A DNA stretch of 64,000 bases from Trichoplax sp. H2 (Eukaryota > Placozoa > Uniplacotomia > Trichoplacea). How positions within the stretch are numbered: the first letter of the stretch is position 1; the number at the start of each line of letters is the position of its first letter. The notes under the pieces are model-generated. The model was not told the origin of the DNA and made no database searches. It was given only the letters and a program-made list of their open reading frames with translations. Made by a program: the position numbers and the translations under genes. The stretch is from the NCBI GenBank assembly GCA_003344405.1, contig NOWV01000032.1, forward strand, positions 434,001-498,000, written 5' to 3'. Below are positions 52,001-62,887 of the stretch, piece after piece.

Positions 52001-55000
52001 ACAACCGGATCAGCCTTCTTGACGCCTAAATTTTTTATCAGAATCTCATCAATTATCCTGTCTTTTATAAAGGTAATAGATCGATCTATACGCTGTATTA
52101 CTAGGTCGTTTTTGTCTCTTTAAAGTTGACTGTACATAGCGTTCCAATTCGCGTAATGTAGAAGGTTTCAAAGTTTCAAAGTCTATTTCAATTTCTTCAG
52201 GATTTGATTCACGCAATGCTGGTTCTCTTGATTGAATAATATGCACGACACGGCCTAGTTTGTCTCCTAGAAAGAATGCATTTAGCTTGTATTATGAAGA
52301 TAAATAAGTAATTAATGGTTACCTGGCAATTTGTTTATATCGAGACTAAGCTGCCTCTTTTCATCGTATGTCATAGGCTCGACATCCAGTACCTCAGAAT
52401 TGTAAGACTTTTTTCTTTTTCTAGATCTGTTCAGTTAAAGATGTAAATCGTTGTATGAAATAATATATCTTTGATAGTAAAATTACAAGAAATTAAAAGA
52501 TGTCTTACTTTGGTGGAGGCGTTTTCTTTCGTTGTTTCTTTTTGACAGGCTGCTTAGGTTTAGGTTTAGACGTACCTTGAGATGATTTTTTTGAAGCTTT
52601 ACCCTTGGTATTGGCTAATTTAGTATTCGTTGATTTTACATGTTTCTTTTTTTCGCGTTTTTTCGGTTTTGGTTTTTCCTTAGATAAAGCTGTCAATTCT
52701 TTGGTCACTGTAGCAAGCTATCAGCAAAGCATAACGTTAATACTATAGTACTTGGTTATAAAATAATTTCGGATTAGTGATTGTGCACCTTCTTATGCAG
52801 TTGCGCTAATTTGTTAGCTCTATCTTCTTCACTATCGTGTGACGAATCTGAATCACTGGATTCCTGCTCTATTTCCGGTTCCGGTTCCGGTTCCGGCTCT
52901 AGTTCAACCTCAGAGCTACTAGATTCATCAGGTATTTGAGCATACTTAAATTCAAATACATCCTGCAATCTCCTCGCCATGTTTACAATATCATGATCAG
53001 AAGGATTGTATTTGTAACAATTGGTAAAGATCAATCGTACGTCAGCAGCGAATTCATTAATAGCTTTATACTCTAATTTTTCAAATTTATCCTAAAGAAA
53101 AACAATATCATCAATTTCAAAATGTTATAACGCTGGAATTATGTGGATAACTTTACCTTAACAGTTCCAAGATCCATAGGATGCTTTATAATTTCATAAT
53201 AATCGGTAAGTCCAAGCTTTTCTGCGTTGACTGGCTCATAAAATGGCCACGCGTAAGCCTAGATAAGAGATATACATGTATAAATAATCAAGTTTTAAGT
53301 GAACTGCTTCTACAGCTTAACATACTCGATGCTTCTTCAGCATTAACTCCTTAAGAACCTCCTTGCAAAATTTCATCTGAGGATTCATTTTCTTTTTTTT
53401 CCCCTTCTGTAATAAACAACAATGGTTTACAACCTTTTTAATATATAAGAACATTAAGTTTCAGTACCTTCACCTCGGTAGGTAAATCTTTAACTGGCTT
53501 CTTAATCCGTCGTTTCGACTGATTTCTATTGGATTCTGATTTGGCGGGAATTGTATGAATCGGTGTCGGTGTTGTTGTGTCAGCTTTTCTTTTAACGCCT
53601 TTCTTTACCTATTTCATATAGTAATCGCTGCCAACGTTAGTGTATAATCTTATATTTAGTCACTACCACTAAACATACTTTTGCTAATGATTTCGTAGCA
53701 GAAGCTTGGGGCTGCGGCGCTACGGAAACAGTAGGTACCGGAGCTGAAGACGATGTAACTGGTGAACCGGAGGCTGGAACTGGCGCGGTGACTGAAACAA
53801 TCAGAATATGTGGTCAAAAAATCGCAACCAGATGCTAATAGATCTGAACTTTTAAAGACCTGCTCTCTCCTTTTTCGACTTTTCTTTGCCTTGTAAGCTT
53901 GGTGGAGTTTTAATCTTTGAGGTAATTTCAAACTCCTTGCATTTAATAGATATTAATTAGAAATCTGTGGCAGAAAGTAACATTATAGGTATTTTTTATG
54001 TACTTTACCTGTGCAGGCATTTGAGCTAATTTCTTTTTATATACTTTTTCTAATTCTTCGCACATTAGAACAATATCGTCGCTGGTTTTGTTATAAGTAT
54101 AGCAGTTAGTGAATGTTCGGAGAATATCATCCATACATTCTTTTGCAGAATGATACATTTTCCCTTCCAACTTTCGCTTTATTGTGCCTAAATCCATCGG
54201 CTTCTTGATGATCTTGAAGTAGTCCTATAGATCACATTGCATGTAAGGTCAAAGTTGTTATTAACAGGACTACTGATATTTACAGCTAGAAATTATATTT
54301 TATGATTTACATAACGTGTTATACAATCCCAATAAAAATTATATCACAAACCGGTAATTGAAGCTTGACAGGATCAACAGGCTGCCGAAATGGCCAGGCG
54401 TATCTGTGCTTCCATAGGCCATCTATAACTGTCTTCAGGAAACGAAGCTGATTTGTATCACGACCTTTACCCTGAACTTTCTGTAATACGACAATAATTA
54501 CTTCAGTTTAGCCATTATAGGATTGACAACAACTTTACGGTTAGACAGATGTATTCGAAGACATGATATGCACACTGTAACAGTCTAATACTCGTTAACG
54601 AAAAGAAGAATCTAACGAATATTGCAGTATAATTTTCTTACAGCACTGTTGTTTAATCAAATTGTGTTATGTCATAAACGCGTTACAAATGCGACAATAA
54701 GGTTAAGAAGCCGCATATGTGCCTGCTCTATCTTACGGAATTCAATTACAACTTTCAAAATGCGAATCAGTATTCTTCTCTATAAATACTACTTTACAGT
54801 GGTATGTAATAATAGATGACTTTTACATTATGCAGTATCGCAGGTGCCATGAAAAACCGCATCCTTCTCTAATCCCTTATTGACAATGATAATGCTGTAA
54901 GTGAGTGGTAAGCATTACTACGCATTAGCGTACTGTACTTGCGTTTCTTGTAGGTATACTGTGCTGTAACACTGTCTACAACGTTCATAAGAGAGGGCAT

Positions 55001-56392
55001 AGATAAACAGAAACTTGACATTTATAAGCATTGCTATCTATAATTAAAGTCTTACGTCTGCAACAGACAATTTAATCTCAGACTAATCCGTGCGAAAGAT
55101 GTTTCAATCGCTGTTATGACGAAAAATTTTTCTAATCATCCCGATAGTCGATTACGGTACTTTTTTAATACTACAAACAGTATCAGAAATGTCTCCGATG
55201 CGCGAATTCACCCCACTCAAATAGTGTTTTGACTGAGACTGTAGCAATGCAATCACAAAATGCAGTACGTTTTGGCGTGCGTGTAGTCTGCGGTTTGTTG
55301 AGGCCTACTGCCGCGGATGCGGCCAGATGACTACGTAGTAACAAAAATTTTGTATTACATCTTTTACAGTGTCATTGATTTATTGTATACTCCACAGTCC
55401 TACCGCACTGTACTGTATATTTTGCATACATACATACAGTCGATTACTACAGTATAGTAAATTAAACAGTACGTTTCAGACCACGTTGACAATCGTATTG
55501 CATTCCGACATCAGTGAAAATAAAATATTACAATTAAAAAACACGGCACCGATTCGCTGACACACAACCAGTTTAAGTCAATCCTGGTACAAACCTAATT
55601 AATTAAAATTGATCATACTGTATTCAATTTTCTAAAGCTGTTTCAGGATATTGGTATGTTAGGACGTAAAAAATCACATATTCATTGGCGTTACTAATAG
55701 CTGTAGAGACATCGTAGCCATTTCGTGAACTACAGTACAGTATTTAAAACAGAATCTGCTGCACCATACGCATATTTTACACTGCCAGCCAGTAACACAT
55801 TCTGTACTGCAGAATAACGTAGTATGATAGCATACACTAAACCCTGCAGGAATATTTCTGTGTTAAAACGTTAAAGCAAAGCAAAGTATTAACATATTTA
55901 AAGAGAAGTTTACACGGGATATCATAATCGAGATATGATTATGTAAAGTTATCGTAAATCAACGCTCCATATCCCTAATACTTTTTTATATTACGATTGA
56001 GGTCCAATTGACTTCGTTTTAGCCAGCACGATCAGAACAAGTAAGAACTATTTAACTAGCAATTTTTACATTTCAATTGACTGTAAATACTTATACTTTG
56101 CTTTCAGCCGCGTAGCTGAGTTAACATTAATAGTACCCAAACTTAAAATAATTTTAGAGGCAATCTCGTTATATAAAATATGAAAGAAGCCCTATTCCTA
56201 TAGCATGGACGTCAAGCACTGTGATACGAATCCTTGTTACTGGTTTCTTACCGTTTCTAACGGTTTTTCAAAATCCTCATATTTGCTAGATGATCGGCGA
56301 ATTCGCTTGCCCAAATTAGATGAGCTATCATCTTTCAGACCATTAACAGAGGACTGGTGAAGACAAACAGTAGATATATTGGTAGCATTCAT
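49022..56392 (-). CDS. BRD4: BET family protein: two bromodomains, ET domain, SEED region, P-TEFb-binding C-terminal motif
   Basis: Supported exons: 56392-56252 (likely N-terminus), 54480-54352, 54224-54009, 53935-53860, 53791-53679, 53608-53468, 53406-53326, 53258-53157, 53091-52789, 52717-52509, 52426-52323, 52266 onward, about 51895-51680, several low-complexity exons in 50750-50040, 49704-49567, 49493-49402, 49332-49191 and 49099-49022. Bromodomain 1 has [29 protein letters not shown] and [18 protein letters not shown]. Motif A is [12 protein letters not shown]. Bromodomain 2 has [27 protein letters not shown] and [20 protein letters not shown]. The ET domain has [20 protein letters not shown] and [21 protein letters not shown] Ser/Glu/Asp-rich SEED stretch follows, then [16 protein letters not shown] and the C-terminal [20 protein letters not shown] proteins read acetylated histones and recruit P-TEFb. 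The link of exon 1 across a 1.8 kb intron is less certain. Confidence 0.92.
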
Positions 56393-56954
56393 CTGTTTCT
56401 TTATTTCGGCTCTAAAAGAACGATCAGCAACGAAGGAATAGCAATTGAAATAATATATAGGGACACATACAGTACAGTAGCTCTTAGGAAAGTAAAGTTA
56501 ATGTCAGTAATGTATCACCAATAAAAATAAATAACATAATATAAAATAGAGGAGATCAAATAGGTCATTGAATAGTTCGTGTAAAAAACATGTCGACTCA
56601 TCGATTACTGTGCCAAAAAACGTTCGCAAAAAACCAATCTGACTAACTGCATATGTCATCTAGCCTTTTAATACCTAGTGGATTGCTGAGAAATTGCATT
56701 ATCAGTTACTGAGGATTGCGAGAGATTTGTCTCTTCCATATAATAAATTTACGATGGCAAACGATACAATTGCCCCGAGTTCAGTTCACTTCAGCCGTTG
56801 CCATCCAACAATGGCGGTTACCGTATTGTACTAACGAAAAATTCTCCATGCATGTTTATGGCTGGGGGGGGGGGTTTTATATGGAAAGGCTCTACGTGAC
56901 ATCTTATCACGTGCTACTCACCGTGAACCGCCAAAATCATAAAAATGCAGCATT

Positions 56955-57535
56955 GTACTGTACGACGTACGATACAGTAGGTATAGTACAGTACTGTACA
57001 ATGCTGTTCTCGTCTTGTTCCTTTTTTGAGCCAGAATTTAAAACGATGATGCAGTCAAATTAAAGAGTTATTTAAAGTACTGTACAGTACTGTATTGGAC
57101 ACTGTACTGTACAGCAGCTCGGTTACACACAGTGCAGTACAGTACTGTAGCTCGGAGTCGGCTTTGAAGCCGTAATAATGTACAGTATTGTACAGTACAG
57201 TGCTGTACGATACTGTACGACTCCGATACTTTTTGTTACTGATTGTGAAAAGTACTGTACTCACTAGGCGGGATACTGTACACAGTGTACTGTACTGTAC
57301 TGTACAGTATCTGATACTCAGTGGTTTTGTGGCTGCAACACTGTACTGTACAGTGTACAGTACAGCAATCAGTTTGTTACTGATAGTGAAAGAAAGAGAA
57401 AAGTATAGTACAGTACAGTATGACGTACCTTAGAGACCCTCTGTACGGAATTGGCGCCTCTTACTCTACAGTACCGTACAGTACAGCAAATGGTCATACA
57501 GTTTAATACTGTACTGTACTGTACAGTACAGTACA
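56955..57535. repeat. GTACW arrays upstream of the BET gene
   Basis: Many runs of GTACT/GTACA units over 580 bp, 0.56-1.1 kb 5' of the putative BET start codon. Related runs are in the second copy at 58140-58640. Confidence 0.85.
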
Positions 57536-57555
57536 NNNNNNNNNNNNNNNNNNNN
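57536..57555. other. assembly gap (20 N)
   Basis: Exactly twenty N, immediately after a GTACW array (GTACTGTACTGTACAGTACA). The repeat probably broke the assembly. Confidence 0.98.
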
Positions 57556-58633
57556 AAACAGTAGATATATTGGTAGCATTCATCTGTTTCTTTATTTCGG
57601 CTCTAAAAGAACGATCAGCAACGAAGGAATAGCAATTGAAATAATATATAGGGACACATACAGTACAGTAGCTCTTAGGAAAGTAAAGTTAATGTCAGTA
57701 ATGTATCACCAATAAAAATAAATAACATAATATAAAATAGAGGAGATCAAATAGGTCATTGAATAGTTCGTGTAAAAAACATGTCGACTCATCGATTACT
57801 GTGCCAAAAAACGTTCGCAAAAAACCAATCTGACTAACTGCATATGTCATCTAGCCTTTTAATACCTAGTGGATTGCTGAGAAATTGCATTATCAGTTAC
57901 TGAGGATTGCGAGAGATTTGTCTCTTCCATATAATAAATTTACGATGGCAAACGATACAATTGCCCCGAGTTCAGTTCACTTCAGCCGTTGCCATCCAAC
58001 AATGGCGGTTACCGTATTGTACTAACGAAAAATTCTCCATGCATGTTTATGGCTGGGGGGGGGGTTTTTATATGGAAAGGCTCTACGTGACATCTTATCA
58101 CGTGCTACTCACCGTGAACCGCCAAAATCATAAAAATGCAGCATTGTACTGTACGACGTACGATACAGTATTTTGAGCCAGAATTTAAAACGATGATGCA
58201 GTCAAATTAAAGAGTAATTTAAAGTACTGTACAGTACTGTATTGGACACTGTACAGTGTACAGTACAGCAGCTCGGTTACACACAGTACAGTACAGTACT
58301 GTAGCTCGGAGTCGGCTTTGAAGCCGCAATAATGTATTGTACAGTACAGTACACTGTAGCTCATGATGTACTGTACTGTACGACTCCGATACTTTTTGTT
58401 ACTGATTGTGAAAAGTACAGTACTGTACTCACTAGGCGGGATACTGTACTGTACAGTACAGCAATCAGTTTGTTACTGATAGTGAAAGAAAGAGAAAAGT
58501 ACAGTACAGTATGATGTACCTTTAGAGACCCTCTGTACGGAATTGGCGCCTCTTACTCTACAGTACCGTACAGTACAGCAAATGGTCATACAGTTTAATA
58601 CTGTGCTGTACTGTACACTGTACAGTACAGTAC

Positions 58634-59949
58634 ACTATGGTACGAAAATTGTAAACTGAGAATTTTACTATACTGTACTGTGTCTGTTAACTTAAACTAT
58701 ACGAAAACAATATTGAAAATTTAATTTACTTGTACTACTACTGATCAGAATATTCTATTATATAAATACAGTACGCGTACATGGGGATAACAATTATGAT
58801 TAATTAAACTGTAGAGTAAAGTAACAAGCACAAGTATAGTACGCGAAGTATAACGAGACAGGCATCTGCTACGCTCAGCTGTAATAAATATATGTACAGT
58901 TATACTCTTCCCTTTCTTCTGTAAAAATAAATAATTATTACTTAACGGAAAGCAGTGAGATTTCTACGGGTTTCAGCAAGTTATATAATAATTACTGTAC
59001 TCGTAACCTTGTTACATCGTCTAAAATACTGTGAAATACTCTTTTTTGGGAGTAAAAATATCGCAAATAGCTTAGCAAAGTCGTTTATGCACAAAACATA
59101 TAAGCGTATTTGTATATCACGAATCTGCATCAATTGTAATTGTTAGTCACAATGTCAATTCCTTAATAGTTTCCTTCGACAAAAAGCAAAGCTTCATTCA
59201 GGATTTATATCTTATTGCACTTTTAATATACGTGCACAAAATATATTCGCGTATTTGTATATCACGAATCTGCATCAATTGCAATTGTTAGTCACATTGT
59301 CAATTCGTTAATAGTTTCCTTCAACAAAAAGCAAAGCTTCACTCAGCATTTATATCTTATTCCAATTTCAATATACGTATTTGATATTTAGCATAATACT
59401 CTACACTACAATTAATTCCGAGCTAATACAGTACTACATTTTAAACTGATAGCTATCAACGATTCGTCATTCTGTAGGTCACCAAACAGATACCAAAATA
59501 CATAACCTACACCCAGAATCACATATAAAATACCAAGGTTCTACTATGTTGTGCGACGTTTGCTCGTGAATTATACAACTGGATTCGTACCCATGCGAAT
59601 ACTAGATTAGTAAGTAGTTATAGGTAAAATACTGCCATCATTTGCTAAAATATTAAAATTGTTATAAGATGTCGGTAATATGAGCCAAGGTAGATAGAAA
59701 TAGCAAATTAGGTAAATAGGATGACGAATTTATAATGGTCACATTCATAAAATTGTTACATAATTTAAAATAAAATTCATAAATTCATAACTATTTTAGC
59801 AGGCGAAGAACAAATATCATAACTGTAATCGTTAAACGCATTTATCTAAGAAAGAAATACTGCATACGAATATATTTACAACAGTTAATATAGCTCCTGG
59901 TATTGGGCAGTCTAAATGGGATTTCAAGGAAGATCAGTTTCGTAGTTGG
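58634..59949. other. intergenic region with a 145-bp tandem duplication
   Basis: Downstream of AAGAB and upstream of BET. Apart from the tandem duplication listed separately, I see no gene or known element. Confidence 0.5.
59089..59378. repeat. 145-bp tandem duplication, two copies
   Basis: Copy 1 (59089-59233) and copy 2 (59234-59378) both begin GCACAAAA and share CGTATTTGTATATCACGAAT and TTGTTAGTCACA, with about ten scattered substitutions. The divergence makes this an older event than the duplications at the gaps. Confidence 0.85.
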
Positions 59950-62887
59950 TTATGTATCATTGATTTCCTCATCACTACCGCCAATAGCGTTCCAAAACGC
60001 TATTGCTACCTAAAATGCAGACATCAACGCATTGTTTACAATTAAATAGCGAGTATGTAATTTATACACATTAGGCAATTGTTGTTTGCCAGCTAAGCAT
60101 ACAGTATAATAATTAATTATATACTACGGTACTTTTGCTGCGTATTCTTTTCTTAATTCAGATGGCAGCGAACCCGCGTAATCTAGCCATACGGATAAAC
60201 GTAAAACATAATACACGAATTAATTAATCATTGAGTATTCCTTAGCACGTAATATAATTAGATTTCGGGTAAAAATAATGCTACAGCTATAAAATAACCT
60301 TTCATATCTTTCATCCTATTGAACAAAGTTTCAAAACTTTCTGTTTCAACTCCCGTGTCGCTACATTCTTCAGCTTCATGAGACCTACTCGGTAGCACGA
60401 TATCTATAGAGAAAGCAGCTCGTTAGCATCGCTAAGATATCACAATTTAAGAACAGAAAGTTCTTGAACTAAAATTGACTTAAGCTAACCTATACAATGA
60501 ACTTCTAGTAAAGTATCTTACGTTAAGTATTTATTGCTGTCATACAGTATCATACGTTCATAGCACTTACTGCTTCGTGCAAAGTTAGAGTTACTATCGT
60601 TAACGCTTTTGGTTGAAGTGAGTTCATTATCATTATCAATAGGATCATTTCTACGACAGAAAGAATCTGTCGTTTGCTGTAGGTCATTAGAGTTTATACA
60701 AGTCCACTGGCAACATTCGAGCGCTTCTAGTATTCGACTAATGCCGAAACTTTCATTTTCTATTGAATAAGGAATATGGCAATTGTAAGTGTGTTGTAAC
60801 AAGTAACACTACGAGCACTTAATCATCATAACGTGTTGACCTCATAGCTTATGAAGAAACAAAGCGCACATTTTTCGTTGATTACGAACTACTAGGGTGA
60901 GAAATGTGTTTCATTACTATAATACTCTGCAATGTCTGCTTCTGACTGATTGTAAGATAATTTTCATGTACTGCATTGCAAATTGCAAGGGTTTCTCTTA
61001 TTGATAAAAATTTAACTATTAGTGACAAATAAGTTAATATTTTTAAGCGTAAAATTGCATTACCAATACATGCGTATATAAATAGTAACGTATTTCATCT
61101 GGCGTTTTGCGCTTTAGTACGATGTAATATACAATCATGATTAGATTACAGTGTAGTAATACCGTGCAGAATTCTCTTCACTACTTTTACTGGAAAGTAT
61201 GGTAATTCTCAAATGCTTCATTAGGTTCGATTAATTCTTTTAGCCCTGACGGTGTCCTAAATTGTATCTGAACGATAAATAGAACTTTTAACTTCGCTTT
61301 TTTAAAGTATGAATTTACGTTGAAGGTATGCAATACTGGTAAAGAGCTAATTGCAATGTAAAGAATTTTAACTTAAAACATAGATCATCTTTGATCCATC
61401 AAGTTGTTCATTGAATTCGCAAATCTCGATTGCTCGGGTTTACAGTACATCTTTGCATTAGGTTAAAAATAATCTCTACGCGTATAACGATCTTCACAAT
61501 TTATCTCAGTGATAAAAATTTACTTCACGGAATTCTGCATAATATCATAATTTGATATAGTTGGCACTAACGTAAAGATCAAGAGTGACAGTATCGCAGA
61601 CAATAAATTTAAAATTCAGCCCTACCCTCGTCAGTATTGATGTGTTGATCTTCAGGAAATGGATTTGCCGGAATGCATACCAATTCGAATTCATTCTCAA
61701 TACTCCAACACTCGATGTTTCTTTCTTAAATTATGATAAAAATGAATATTTGTGTTTGTTAATACCTTCAAGAAACTTTGAATTACGATGGTATCGTTAA
61801 ATTTCGTTTAAATAACAATTAAAATTATTGTATGTATATCGACAACTTTGACCATTTTTACATGCCGTATACAGTAATTATAGTATTTACATGAATCACG
61901 TAAGACTGTAAGTGTAAAATAACGAATTTATATATATCGTAGAGCATAACACAGAATTAAATTACAGCATTTAGTGATCATATTTCTGAGTATCAATAGT
62001 AACCTTCGGAGGTAGGGCAAGCCACTATTTTTACAGATAGATCAAGATCCCTGCAAAAGGACGCCCACTTAGAGGCACTTTTCATGCAATCTGACTAAAA
62101 AGTAGCAAGAGTAAACGCTCACATTATATTATTGCTATACTATGAATTTGAAATCAAACATGGTAAGGTAGCATCATTAATTATTACAGCAATATGATAC
62201 CACTTAAGTTATACCGTACACTTTTATTATCAACGAAAAGGATTAATGCTTGAAAAACTTTTGTAAGATTTGATTCTTGAAATATCGTAGGGTCTGACTG
62301 AGTTGTCCATTGCACACCAACAGACGCTGAATAGTACTTCGTCTTTAACTGCCACAGATATTGCTCCGTAGGATGAGCATTACCAATAGCCTCGAAGCTC
62401 CACCGGTGCTCAAAGAAATCTAATCGTTTATATATTTACAGTTAATATTAATAATAATATTCGTTGCATTTCAACGGCACTTACAGTGCAATATCTGATC
62501 ACACTGTTACAGAGTACTGTGCAGTTTACGGAGGTGAGATGTGATTACTTTTAAATTAAATGAGTCACATCTATAGAGTCTTAACTCTATGGCCACATCA
62601 CTTCATGTAGTGCATAAGTAAGGGTCTACTGTGCGGCTATAAATAAATTTTATTTCACTGTACTGTGCCAAGGGCCTCTAAGAAGTTCCTGGTTTTACTG
62701 CAGATCAAAGTGATCAGCAAGATGCAAAAGAGCTAAGGTTGTCCTTGCAATACGGTAGTGTTTGTCATTTATTACTATCGTAAATTAATAATTACTGTAA
62801 TATGAAACGTGTTTCACCTTTAAATATATTTTCTCGGGTATATGAGTCAGACAACGAAATCAGCAGAACGTTATTCACCGTATCCAT
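59950..62887 (-). CDS. AAGAB: alpha- and gamma-adaptin binding protein p34 homologue
   Basis: Eight exons join in phase: 62887-62818, 62419-62220, 62094-62004, 61724-61626, 60759-60571, 60403-60299, 60182-60133 and 60009-59950. It begins MDTVNNVLLISLSDSYTREN, like the nucleotide-binding-fold start of AAGAB. Then come YLWQLKTKYYSASVGV, FQALILFVDNKS, ENEFELVCIPANPFPEDQ and FGISRILEALECCQWTCINS. The C-terminus is the family's best-conserved part: ESFETLFNRMKDMK, PSELRKEYAAKVAIAFWNAI, then GGSDEEIND. AAGAB is a cytosolic chaperone that stabilises AP-1 and AP-2 subunits during assembly of clathrin adaptors. About 265-290 residues, slightly shorter than vertebrate forms. The longest open stretch covers only exon 5. 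GTACW arrays begin about 160 bp upstream. Confidence 0.9.

Larger units (their letters stand above)
56365..58633. repeat. near-identical sequence duplicated on both sides of the second 20-N gap
   Basis: 56365-57535 and 57556 to about 58633 align almost base for base in their unique parts. Both start AAACAGTAGATATATTGG, inside the first BET exon and covering its start codon. The right copy lacks about 45 bp present at 56985-57028 and differs in array lengths and a G/T homopolymer (G11T4 near 56866, G10T5 near 58064). The left copy ends inside an array at the gap; the right copy runs on into unique sequence. As at 7896, unmerged overlapping or allelic contig ends explain this best. Confidence 0.85.

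Noticed and set aside
57556-57583. Second BET start exon or alternative promoter
   Set aside because: It is the truncated duplicate created at the assembly gap.
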